Source: an uncultured Succinatimonas sp.
Lineage (GTDB): Bacteria; Pseudomonadota; Gammaproteobacteria; Enterobacterales; Succinivibrionaceae
Length of the DNA: 14,815 nucleotides
Direction: 5' to 3'
Assembly (NCBI GenBank): GCA_937896115.1
Contig: CALBLB010000079.1
Location: 1-14,815 of the forward strand
Shown piece by piece: positions 7,495-14,260 of this stretch. Every line of letters starts with the position of its first letter. Positions within the stretch are counted from its first letter, which is position 1. A program made the position numbers and the translations under genes. Below the pieces are notes generated by a model. The model had not been told where the DNA came from. It made no database searches and saw only the letters and a list, made by a program, of their open reading frames with translations.

Positions 7495-8110
7495 AAAAGA
7501 ATTCTGTTGCCTCAATAGGTTTATCAGTACATAGGATTAAATTTGAAGAGTCAATTTGTTTAACAGTTTTAAGCTTTTCCCATTGTTCCCGTGTATTTCT
7601 TTTATGGAGATCAGCAGAAACAATGCAAACTTTTTTACCACCTGTTAAAATTGAATCGACTAATTCAGTCTGATACCAATCACTGTTAAAAGAATCTAAC
7701 CATATACCACGAACGTGCTCTAACATGATCGGCAAAGGCTGTATATCAGACATTCCCGAAAAAACATTAGCTCCGGCCTTACATTGCACCACCAGATCGG
7801 GAATGGACATGTCAAATGTAAAATAATTTGTATGATTATATTTAGTTAATAACTCAAGAATTACTCCAATTTGACCATCAGCCTTTATATTTAAAGCGAG
7901 CGGAAGATTTCTTCCATCCATTAGCTGCAATAATTCTTCAAAACTTAACTCATCACCTTTAGGCATGTCATGAGAAATTATGATTTTTCCCTTTATATCA
8001 CGTAAGTCTGTTTCAGTTCCGAAGCCTAATTCGAACGAATTGATAAAAGCTTGTTTTTTATTTTTTTCTTCAGCTTTTTTCCATAATCCTCTGTGAGAGA
8101 TAATTATCAT
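7481..8110 (-). CDS. GDPD-fold protein (glycerophosphodiesterase-like) of a glycan locus
   Basis: Short (209 residues) TIM-barrel protein of the glycerophosphodiester phosphodiesterase superfamily. The start ISHRG (4-8, general acid H6), TETDLRD (32-38, metal ligands E33 and D35) and SHDMP (46-50, H47) are all intact. The next conserved block, usually ending in EIK with a third metal-binding Glu, reads LALNIKADG, so Asn takes its place. From memory, LNIK-type variants are common among GDPD-like proteins in polysaccharide loci, where they are thought to act on phospho-linked sugar or polyol diesters; no such reaction is proven here. Cytosolic, with no signal peptide. The ATG at 8110 has AAGGAG ten bases upstream. 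It lies 6 bases after the first nucleotidyltransferase gene and overlaps the HAD gene by 14. Confidence 0.8.
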   Translation of the reverse strand: MIIISHRGLWKKAEEKNKKQAFINSFELGFGTETDLRDIKGKIIISHDMPKGDELSFEELLQLMDGRNLPLALNIKADGQIGVILELLTKYNHTNYFTFDMSIPDLVVQCKAGANVFSGMSDIQPLPIMLEHVRGIWLDSFNSDWYQTELVDSILTGGKKVCIVSADLHKRNTREQWEKLKTVKQIDSSNLILCTDKPIEATEFFYGKD

Positions 8111-8116
8111 TTTAAA

Positions 8117-8869
8117 TTATCTCCTTTTTAAAAAATCTGAAATTGGATTCTTTATAAAAAATTCCAGATCTTTTGGTATTCCCAAACCATACATTCCTTT
8201 GTATTCTTCACCGATAGAAAAAATACCGATTTTCTTCTTATTTTTTATTAAGTAGTTATAAACAGGACAGGTATAAAATTCTCCATTTACTCTGATATTG
8301 TCAGAGATCATTGCTTCCGCAGCTTCAACAAAATCTCTACCATTTGAGAAGTTATATATTCCTACTGTCGCATGCTTTGATATTACTTTTTTCTCAGCTG
8401 TTTCAGTTACAAACCCCTTTTCATCGATTTTTGCATATGACCATTTAGGATCTGATGACTTCATTGTCATGATCATCCCATCAAGTTTTCTGGTGTTTAT
8501 TTCGTCAAGATATTCATTAATATCAAAATCAATAAACTGATCACAATTTGCAGTCATTAGTGCATCATCAGAACATAAAAACTTTTTTGCAAGTAATACA
8601 GAACAAACTTGACCTTCAGTAATACCGTCTATTCCTACTATTACAGGATTTTTGGTAAACGACTCTAATTGTTTGTCTAAATTAAATTTTTTTATTGCTT
8701 CGTTTTGACAGATAAAAATAAATCTGTGTTCACATTGAGGTGTCAAATTATCTATCACTACTTTAATCATCGGTACACCATGAACTGGTATCAATGGCTT
8801 TGGTAATTTATAACCTGCATTAGCAAACCGGCTACCTCTTCCTGCCATCGGAATAACAATATTAAGCAT
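8117..8869 (-). CDS. Sugar-phosphate nucleotidyltransferase, intact catalytic motifs
   Basis: Makes an NDP-activated sugar or polyol from NTP and the phosphate ester. The 250-residue protein has the complete signature: MAGRGSRF (8-15) triphosphate loop, LPKPL (22-26) with catalytic-type Lys24, GITEGQVCSVLLA (82-94) base/ribose loop, and ANCDQF (107-112) with the metal-binding Asp110. Only the catalytic domain is present, with no acyltransferase repeat domain as in GlmU. Closest in style to capsule-locus NTP-transferase proteins, many of which are cytidylyltransferases; the base is not decided by these motifs. The ATG at 8869 has GAGGA about six bases upstream. It follows the WavE gene by 17 bases and precedes the GDPD-like gene by 6. 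With the HAD and GDPD-fold genes it forms a plausible activated-precursor module. Confidence 0.88.
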   Translation of the reverse strand: MLNIVIPMAGRGSRFANAGYKLPKPLIPVHGVPMIKVVIDNLTPQCEHRFIFICQNEAIKKFNLDKQLESFTKNPVIVGIDGITEGQVCSVLLAKKFLCSDDALMTANCDQFIDFDINEYLDEINTRKLDGMIMTMKSSDPKWSYAKIDEKGFVTETAEKKVISKHATVGIYNFSNGRDFVEAAEAMISDNIRVNGEFYTCPVYNYLIKNKKKIGIFSIGEEYKGMYGLGIPKDLEFFIKNPISDFLKRR

Positions 8870-8886
8870 TTTATATCCTCACAATT

Positions 8887-9903
8887 CTATAAATTTCTAA
8901 ATTGAACATTTATCCAATCTTTAAATTTAAATTCTTCAAGCATATTCTTTTCGAATTTTTCAAATCTTGAATCAATAGCATTGGAATACTTGAACCAAAA
9001 TAATTCCAACAATTGTCTATCTATTACAATAAAAAAATTTTTATATACACGTAATGTATCATTAAGATCGTTATTTACTGTGTATTCAATCTTTTTTAAA
9101 AATTGACTACAGATAAAAGTCTCCGGACAAAAATATTTAAAATATTCATTCCATGGACACTTTACTTTTTGATATTTTTTCCAATCAATATTCCAATATA
9201 GAAAAAGATCATCTAAAATGCCAAACATAAAAAAATCAGAAATTCCATATACTCGATATTTATATGTATTTCTAGAACATATAATTAGACGTTCTTTTAA
9301 AGAACAGTTATTACAAAATTTAAGAGGGAATATTTTCTGTAAATTTCTACAAACTTCAAGAACATCGGCAGAATAGATCCTTTGATCACTTCTTGTTTTT
9401 ATTGCATACTTGCAACCAAGTTTTTTTGCTTGCTTTAGTCCTGCAACTGTTGAAACTATTTGACAACCTATATTATGGTGACTCTTCTCCGGTATTATAG
9501 ATTCGATAACATATATATTAAACTTCTTAAGATATTCTTTAATTTCTTCTTTTATTCCAACCCATGTTGAAAATATAATTTCCACTTCTGAGCCAAATAA
9601 ATTTCTATATATCTTTAAGGTTTCTATTGTAAAATTTTCTTCTTCAATTATTTGTCCTTGAACAATTACTGCATATTCTGATTTGTTATATTCTGTATCT
9701 GAATAAAGTTGTACACAATTTGAGTAAATTGGATACAGCTTTCTTGAACAAAACTTGTCTGCGCATATTTCTGGACTACTAAGATACTCAGCAGACTTAT
9801 TTGCAGATACCATCCATCTATTAATTCTTTCTTTCAGTTTTTTTATAACAAACCTTTTTGTATGTTTCGTATAATAAAAAGGATTTATTTTCTTTAAATT
9901 CAT
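8887..9903 (-). CDS. WavE-family glycosyltransferase (first gene of the island)
   Basis: A 338-residue WavE-type transferase. The family region begins after an N-terminal extension of about 75 residues that is strongly basic (first 30 residues) and contains two cysteines. Then come YAVIVQGQI (77-85), FSTWVG (111-116) and AIKTRSDQRIY (167-177), parallel to the VQG / STWEG / KLRTD series of the other WavE gene. Further cysteine-bearing segments lie around the middle. Predicted to add a sugar to LPS core or a related glycan. The ATG at 9903 has no good Shine-Dalgarno, and the preceding HTH gene stops only 13 bases upstream, so expression may depend on readthrough and coupling from it. Composition changes abruptly at its start. 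Confidence 0.78.
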   Translation of the reverse strand: MNLKKINPFYYTKHTKRFVIKKLKERINRWMVSANKSAEYLSSPEICADKFCSRKLYPIYSNCVQLYSDTEYNKSEYAVIVQGQIIEEENFTIETLKIYRNLFGSEVEIIFSTWVGIKEEIKEYLKKFNIYVIESIIPEKSHHNIGCQIVSTVAGLKQAKKLGCKYAIKTRSDQRIYSADVLEVCRNLQKIFPLKFCNNCSLKERLIICSRNTYKYRVYGISDFFMFGILDDLFLYWNIDWKKYQKVKCPWNEYFKYFCPETFICSQFLKKIEYTVNNDLNDTLRVYKNFFIVIDRQLLELFWFKYSNAIDSRFEKFEKNMLEEFKFKDWINVQFRNL

Positions 9904-9916
9904 GAATGAACAACTA

Positions 9917-10129
9917 CTAATTATTTTTAAGAAAAATATTGAAAGCCGTGTCCGGACTAAGACCTAAGTATTGGGAAAGCTTGGATGCCAATTCCAAGGA
10001 AAAAGGTTTACCTGAGGCTTTGCTGAAACGGGAGTAAAGAGTTGCGTCGCTGACACCGATGGCTGCTGCTACTTTGCTTATAGTCAGTCCTTGTCTGACG
10101 ATCTCAGCCTTGAGCAAATCTATGTTCAT
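9917..10129 (-). CDS. Small XRE/Cro-type helix-turn-helix protein
   Basis: A 70-residue DNA-binding protein that is little more than a helix-turn-helix: QGLTISKVAAAIGVSDATLYSRFSK (13-37) contains the two helices with the central G25, followed by a helical dimerisation-like tail. It resembles small phage or host regulators rather than a toxin-antitoxin pair; no toxin gene adjoins it. Codon use (ATC, GTC, AGC, CTT, CCG) and GC match the backbone, not the island. It is nevertheless 13 bases upstream of the island's first gene on the same strand, so it may be the operon's first gene and control it, or simply mark the insertion point. Upstream ribosome site is weak (AGTAAGTT before ATG). Confidence 0.75.
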   Translation of the reverse strand: MNIDLLKAEIVRQGLTISKVAAAIGVSDATLYSRFSKASGKPFSLELASKLSQYLGLSPDTAFNIFLKNN

Positions 10130-10150
10130 AACTTACTGCAACAAGCTACT

Positions 10151-10179
10151 TTTATATTGAAACGATACACTTTTGCTCA
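10151..10179 (-). promoter_or_regulatory. Candidate promoter for HTH gene and island operon
   Basis: On the minus strand TATAAA (10151-10156) lies about 21 bases before the HTH ATG. The hexamer 17 bases further upstream, TGAGCA, is a weak -35. It is the only reasonable promoter ahead of the operon by eye, but AT-rich sequence inside the island could hide others. Confidence 0.3.
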
Positions 10180-10196
10180 TTTTCGCATTAATCAAT

Positions 10197-10208
10197 AAAA
10201 AAAAAAAA
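10197..10208. repeat. A12 homopolymer tract upstream of the HTH/island operon
   Basis: Twelve consecutive A on the plus strand (T12 on the coding strand of the island), about 68 bases before the HTH ATG and 224 before the membrane-protein ATG. Tracts this long can slip during replication and alter promoter strength, or can act as a curved UP-like element. No hairpin precedes the T-run on the minus strand, so a terminator is unlikely. Confidence 0.85.
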
Positions 10209-10314
10209 TGCCCATCTTGTAAGAATGACTTTTATTCCTCTTGCTTATATATTCACTTAATTGATTTTTCTTGATTTACTTGTGAAGGCTTTCATGCAGG
10301 TTGCCGACTAGGAT

Positions 10315-10369
10315 CCGGATAACCGCCATATTCGTGCCATTCGTAAATACCTTCCTTTGAGTTATCCGG
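10315..10369. repeat. 9-bp inverted repeat with 37-base spacer
   Basis: CCGGATAAC (10315-10323) and GTTATCCGG (10361-10369) are perfect inverted arms. The spacer contains a near-duplicate, GCCATATTCGT then GCCATTCGT. The arms are well upstream of the -10 element at 10408. Could be paired operator half-sites or a stem in a longer transcript; no U-tract follows, so it is not a standard terminator. Confidence 0.5.
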
Positions 10370-10404
10370 CACGTGGAGCAATCCAAGCTGTGACTACCCA
10401 CATT

Positions 10405-10426
10405 TGTTAAAATACGAAGAAGGGGG
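10405..10426 (+). promoter_or_regulatory. Extended -10 and strong ribosome site for the PTS-like/prmA operon
   Basis: TGTTAAAAT (10405-10413) is an extended -10 identical in core to that of recJ. The Shine-Dalgarno AGAAGGGGG ends at 10426, six bases before the ATG at 10433. The implied leader is only about 13 bases, and no good -35 is seen. Confidence 0.5.
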
Positions 10427-10432
10427 ACAGCT

Positions 10433-11875
10433 ATGGCAGGAAACACAACAAGAAGCCCGGGACAGAAATCACTGATCCTGCTCTTACCGCTTTTGTGTTT
10501 GGCACTTATATCCTCAGGATTGGATCCCCGTCTGCCGCATTACCTGTCAGAGAGCATGCGCGTTTGGATGTTGTCGTTCTCATCCATTTTTCTCCCGGGA
10601 CTCTTTGCCGCTGCAGCAGCATGCATGATCCCGACAAACTGGCGCTTTATGCAGGTAATTTCCGTAGCCTGTGCTTATTCAGTACTTACTGCTTATGATC
10701 CCAAAGGCTTGCAGGATCTCAGTAACAGTCCCACCGTTGCGGTTTTGTCAGCACTTGCTGCCGCATTGCTCTATCTTCCGTCTGAGTATCAAACTTTAAG
10801 ATCTGCTAAAAACGCCATCTATCTTTTACTAAGATCGCTGTTGCTCTCAGGTGCTGTTTACGTTTTCATGCTTTCAGTGATCGCAGCTTTAGCCAACTTT
10901 ATCGATCTTACCTTCGGCAGAACTTTCCAAATCTCCGCACTTACCGCGGTAATTGCTCCGATTTTTACCGTCATGCAGACAGCAGGTTACACCGCCTTTA
11001 TTTCAGAGCTTCAGCCTTTGCAATCATCAGATCCGCATATGCTGGCCGTATCTTCGGCAGTAGTATGCTCTGTACTCATCTCACTGCCCATACTGATGCT
11101 TGCCTCTGCAGTGACCGCCAAACCTAATCAAAGACTGTTTTTAATCTCACTTGGCATCATCACGCTGATCACCTCTCATATCGGTGTCTGCGTCTCTATT
11201 GAACTTACGGTACTCCTGCTCTTTTTCCCGGGAACTTATGTACTGCTGCTCTTATCATCAACCCTGCTTGCCTGGAGTTGTTACATGCTTCAGGCCAATT
11301 TTCTCTCGGGTATAGTGCAACTGTATCAACCCGATCTCATCATGAATTCCACCGATTTTTTCGGCTTGAATCATGACGACAGATTATGTCTTGCCCTGTC
11401 GGTATTCATTCCCGCATTACTGGTGCTGTGCATGTGGCTTTTACAACTGCGCTACGGTTATATATTAAAGGGGCATCAGGATCCCTCTTCGATGCGCTAC
11501 CTTATAAAGCGCGACAGCAATCCGGATCTGGTTACGCTGGCACTGTTGCGTGCAATAGGCGGGCTCTCAAATATAAAGCAGGTTCATCGTCAAGGCGGAG
11601 AACTTTTAATAGAGGTAAGCGATCTTGAAGCCGTATCCGCTCAGACTCTGACGTCAATTTGCAGAAAACGTCCCGGTATAGACAGGATGCGGCATCTTCT
11701 CATATGTTATGCAGGAGCCAACAGCTCGGTGATCACAAGAAGGCTGTCGGCCTTTATTGCAAACGGCTCGCTGCGCTCTGACAACGCCATACGTATCAAC
11801 CCCAAATTCAGTATCAGCGATTTTGTAAAACGTCGCGATCAACAACAAGGAATACCTAACCATGACCGACAATAA
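10433..11875 (+). CDS. Degenerate PTS EIIC-EIIB-like membrane protein
   Basis: At 480 residues, it has the size and layout of a glucose-type EIICB permease (PtsG, 477). About ten hydrophobic segments fill residues 12-340 (for example 12-29, 47-66, 129-152, 203-226, 236-250, 256-284, 318-339), then a cytosolic domain at about 366-445. That domain aligns with EIIB: LLRAIGGLSNIKQV (371-384), then LLIEVSDLEAV (391-401). The phosphorylated cysteine of EIIB (in DACITR) falls on Q387 in HRQGGE, so it is missing. The EIIC sugar-binding GITEPIEF falls on GVCVSIEL (251-258), losing the first Glu and the Pro. Ordinary PEP-dependent uptake is therefore unlikely; a sensor, facilitator or remnant role is possible. 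The reading frame is intact and overlaps prmA by 14 bases. The EIICB kinship is my alignment by eye. Confidence 0.68.
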   Translation: MAGNTTRSPGQKSLILLLPLLCLALISSGLDPRLPHYLSESMRVWMLSFSSIFLPGLFAAAAACMIPTNWRFMQVISVACAYSVLTAYDPKGLQDLSNSPTVAVLSALAAALLYLPSEYQTLRSAKNAIYLLLRSLLLSGAVYVFMLSVIAALANFIDLTFGRTFQISALTAVIAPIFTVMQTAGYTAFISELQPLQSSDPHMLAVSSAVVCSVLISLPILMLASAVTAKPNQRLFLISLGIITLITSHIGVCVSIELTVLLLFFPGTYVLLLLSSTLLAWSCYMLQANFLSGIVQLYQPDLIMNSTDFFGLNHDDRLCLALSVFIPALLVLCMWLLQLRYGYILKGHQDPSSMRYLIKRDSNPDLVTLALLRAIGGLSNIKQVHRQGGELLIEVSDLEAVSAQTLTSICRKRPGIDRMRHLLICYAGANSSVITRRLSAFIANGSLRSDNAIRINPKFSISDFVKRRDQQQGIPNHDRQ

Positions 11876-12749
11876 CGAATGGATGCAGATAAAACTGCGT
11901 ACTACCAACAAACTGTCAGATACCGTATCCGATCTTTTGGAACAATTGGGAGCTTTGGCCGTCACCTTTGAAGATGCCGAGGATTCCCCCATACTTGAAC
12001 CGCGCCCGGGGGAACGCCGCCTTTGGCCTAATACCGAAGTTACGGGACTTTTTGAAAAAGGAACCGATCCTGCCCCCATACTCTCTGCTTTACGTACGGT
12101 GCTTGGTGATCACATCCCCATGGCGGCGGCGGGACTTCAGGATCGCAACTGGATACGCGAATGGATGTCTCAATTTAAACCCATCAAATGCGGAAACAGA
12201 TTATGGATCTGTCCTTCATGGCTCCATGTAGACGAGCCCGATGCCGTCACCGTCATGCTCGATCCGGGATTGGCTTTCGGCACCGGTACCCACCCTACCA
12301 CCTGGCTGTGTCTTAACTTTTTAGATTCACTTGATCTAAAAGGTAAAAGCGTGGTGGATTACGGTTGCGGCTCGGGAATTTTAGGCATAGCCGCATTAAA
12401 ACTAGGGGCTTCGGTAGCCTCCGGCGTAGACATAGACGATCAGGCCATCTTGGCATCTGATGAAAACTCAGAAAGAAACGGCGTCAAAGGACGTTTTACC
12501 CTTTACCTGAACGAAGCTGCGGCCGATGTAAAACCTGCTGATGTAACCGTAGCCAACATTCTTGCAGGTCCGCTTGCAGAGCTTGAACCTGAGATCGCCC
12601 GTCTTACTGCCAAAGGAGGTGCTTTGGCACTTTCAGGAGTACTGGTAGAGCAGGCAGAAGATGTGAAAAAAGCCTATGAAAAAGATTTCATCATGGGTGA
12701 GGTAAAGTCCCGCGGTGACTGGGCTTTGCTTACCGGAATAAGAAAATAG
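11862..12749 (+). CDS. prmA: Ribosomal protein L11 methyltransferase
   Basis: Trimethylates several amino groups of ribosomal protein L11 using S-adenosylmethionine; cytosolic. The 295 residues match the family length. The N-terminal L11-recognition domain (W7 to about 60, with the LEPRPGERRLW block at 45-55) is followed by NRLWICPSW (112-120), MLDPGLAFGTGTHPTT (132-147), the SAM-binding VVDYGCGSGILGIAALKLGA (164-183) and the NILAGPL motif (about 230). All are near-identical to gammaproteobacterial PrmA. The ATG at 11862 has AAGGAA about ten bases upstream and lies 14 bases inside the end of the membrane-protein gene, so the two are co-translated. In many gammaproteobacteria dusB-fis follows prmA; here a BrxD-like gene comes next. 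Confidence 0.97.
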   Translation: MTDNNEWMQIKLRTTNKLSDTVSDLLEQLGALAVTFEDAEDSPILEPRPGERRLWPNTEVTGLFEKGTDPAPILSALRTVLGDHIPMAAAGLQDRNWIREWMSQFKPIKCGNRLWICPSWLHVDEPDAVTVMLDPGLAFGTGTHPTTWLCLNFLDSLDLKGKSVVDYGCGSGILGIAALKLGASVASGVDIDDQAILASDENSERNGVKGRFTLYLNEAAADVKPADVTVANILAGPLAELEPEIARLTAKGGALALSGVLVEQAEDVKKAYEKDFIMGEVKSRGDWALLTGIRK

Positions 12750-12789
12750 ACATTTTTTGGGCTTTTTGATGCTTTCTTAAGGGTCAAAA

Positions 12790-12818
12790 TGCACAAAATC
12801 ACGGATTGAGACTAAAAT
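12790..12818 (+). promoter_or_regulatory. Candidate sigma70 promoter for the BrxD-like/helicase operon
   Basis: TGCACA (12790-12795), a 17-base spacer and TAAAAT (12813-12818) match the consensus at four of six and five of six positions. They lie in the 131-base gap after prmA, about 63 bases before the BrxD-like ATG. Confidence 0.4.
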
Positions 12819-12829
12819 CTACAAGATCC

Positions 12830-12851
12830 ACGGCGAAAACTTGTCCGCCGT
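12830..12851 (+). other. Hairpin in the leader of the BrxD-like gene
   Basis: ACGGCG and CGCCGT form a perfect 6-bp GC-rich stem around a 10-base loop. It is followed by AAATATTTTGTTT, only loosely U-rich. It could attenuate prmA readthrough or act in the leader, about 30 bases before the ATG; not a convincing terminator. Confidence 0.4.
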
Positions 12852-12880
12852 AAATATTTTGTTTATCGGAGCTTTGTGAA

Positions 12881-14260
12881 ATGCCTTCTATCAGACCGCG
12901 CGAGCGCAACGCCATCATTCAGTCTTTGAGAGCCGGTGTCACCCCCAGAACGGGACTTGAACATATTCAAGTAGGACGCGTGAACGAGATCAAAGCCTTG
13001 ATAGGCGATCTCGACAACATCTGCCAAGGAGGCAGCGCATTTCGTCTGGTAATAGGCGACTTCGGTGCCGGAAAGAGTTTCTTTTTGCAACTAATACGCT
13101 ATATAGCCTTGCAAAAGAACATGGTGGTTTTAAACGCCGATCTGACTCCTGATCGTCGCTTATGTGCTTCAGGCGGTCAGGCTCGCGCGCTCTACAAAGA
13201 GTTGACCCGTAACCTTTCAACCCGCGCGCACCCTGAGGGCAATGCCATGATCCCGCTTATTGAGAAATTCATCACCGAGCAGCGTCGCAGTGCCGACGCT
13301 CAGGGGCGGGATGTAGAAAGCGTGATCAAAGAAAAGTTGGATTCGCTGGCAGAATTGGTGGACGGTTACGATTTTGCTCAGGTGATCGCAGCCTACTGGC
13401 GCGGCTTTAACGAAGGTAACGACGACTTGAAGAACAGCGCGGTAAGATGGTTACGCGGTGAATACACTTCAAAACTCGATGCCAAAAAAGATCTCAACGT
13501 AAGATCGATTGTAGATGACAGCAGCGTCTATGATTTTCTCAAACTGCTCTCCCGTTTTTGTGTACAGGCAGGATATAAAGGTCTGCTCATCAACATCGAC
13601 GAGATGGTAAATCTGTACAAATTGCCCTCGCATACTGCCCGCAGTACCAACTATGAGCAGTTGCTCCGCATTTTAAATGACTGCCTGCAAGGCAGTGCTG
13701 AGCACTTAGGCTTCCTCATGGGCGGAACCCCCGAATTCTTGATGGATCAGCGCAAAGGTCTGTACAGCTACGAAGCATTACGCTCACGTCTTGCCGAAAA
13801 TACTTTTGCTCAGATAGCAGGAGTTGTGGATTATTCAGGTCCGGTACTGATCCTAAACAATCTCTCCCCAGAAGAGATCTACGTGTTGCTTTGCAACATC
13901 AGAAATGTATTTGCCTCAGGTGATAAAGACAAATACCTGATACCCGACGAAGCACTTACGGCTTTTTTACAGCATTGTTCTCAGACTATAGGGGATGCCT
14001 ATTTCCGCACTCCGCGTAACACCATAAAAACCTTCGTTGACATGCTGTCGGTACTTGAACAAAATCCCGAGATCCCCTGGACTTCGCTTATCTCATCGCT
14101 CAATGTCTCCAAAGAAGTTGCAGACGAAGAACCACTGGTCACTTTAGATGAAAATAACTCAGAAATGTCAAAGCAGGAAGATTCTGCTGCACAGCAGGCA
14201 ACAAACCCTGCCGCATCAAACAGCGATGATGACGACGATTTAACTTCTTTTAAACTCTGA
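12881..14260 (+). CDS. BrxD-like (DUF2791) P-loop ATPase
   Basis: A 459-residue ATPase of the DUF2791/BREX_D family, named from the BrxD protein of type 2 BREX phage-defence systems. Walker A is GDFGAGKS (59-66), Walker B LLINIDEM (235-242), and a later sensor-like stretch is MGGTPEFLMD (about 280-290). The N-terminal RPRERNAIIQSLRAGVTPRTG and HIQVGR-EI box are typical of the family. The C-terminal ~45 residues are disordered, rich in Ser, Asn and Ala, ending in a DDDDD run. The ATG at 12881 has GGAG nine bases upstream. The stop shares one base with the start of the helicase gene, so the two work together. No PglZ, BrxC or PglX is in view, so this may be the stand-alone ATPase-helicase pair found outside full BREX. 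Codon use is of backbone type, suggesting long residence. Confidence 0.82.
   Translation: MPSIRPRERNAIIQSLRAGVTPRTGLEHIQVGRVNEIKALIGDLDNICQGGSAFRLVIGDFGAGKSFFLQLIRYIALQKNMVVLNADLTPDRRLCASGGQARALYKELTRNLSTRAHPEGNAMIPLIEKFITEQRRSADAQGRDVESVIKEKLDSLAELVDGYDFAQVIAAYWRGFNEGNDDLKNSAVRWLRGEYTSKLDAKKDLNVRSIVDDSSVYDFLKLLSRFCVQAGYKGLLINIDEMVNLYKLPSHTARSTNYEQLLRILNDCLQGSAEHLGFLMGGTPEFLMDQRKGLYSYEALRSRLAENTFAQIAGVVDYSGPVLILNNLSPEEIYVLLCNIRNVFASGDKDKYLIPDEALTAFLQHCSQTIGDAYFRTPRNTIKTFVDMLSVLEQNPEIPWTSLISSLNVSKEVADEEPLVTLDENNSEMSKQEDSAAQQATNPAASNSDDDDDLTSFKL

Larger units (their letters stand above)
2540..9920 (-). other. AT-rich surface-glycan island inserted in backbone
   Basis: Nine tightly packed minus-strand genes with base composition far below the flanks: the lines at 2701 and 8221 hand-count to 12/60 and 13/60 G+C, against 30/60 at 12181. 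The interior is mosaic: parts of the GDPD and HAD genes are richer (the line at 7681 is 26/60). GATC sites run at roughly one per 215 bases here against about one per 88 in the right flank (hand counts). The cassette lies between recJ and a small HTH gene, both of backbone composition. No transposase, integrase, tRNA or clear flanking direct repeat is seen, so the mode of entry is unknown. Boundaries are approximate. Confidence 0.75.
10130..10432. other. 303-base divergent intergenic region
   Basis: Holds the candidate island promoter, the A12 tract, a long-spaced inverted repeat (10315-10369) and the promoter and ribosome site of the gene at 10433. The left half is AT-rich; the right half (10280-10400) has backbone composition and is open in one plus-strand frame from 10261 to the TAA at 10408, broken only by a TAG at 10309-10311. 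The stretch after the TAG reads DPDNRHIRAIRKYLP and onward and could be the tail of a decayed gene; I do not recognise it. No tRNA or riboswitch fold is apparent. Confidence 0.6.

Noticed and set aside
7495..7515. TTG at 7515 as the HAD start
   Set aside because: The ATG at 7494 gives the canonical HAD N-terminus directly before IFDMDG.
9917..10129. Toxin-antitoxin antitoxin
   Set aside because: No small toxin gene lies next to the HTH gene on either side.
2540..10432. Insertion sequences, tRNA or CRISPR marking the island
   Set aside because: No transposase, integrase, tRNA-like sequence, regularly spaced repeats or long terminal repeats were found on reading both strands.
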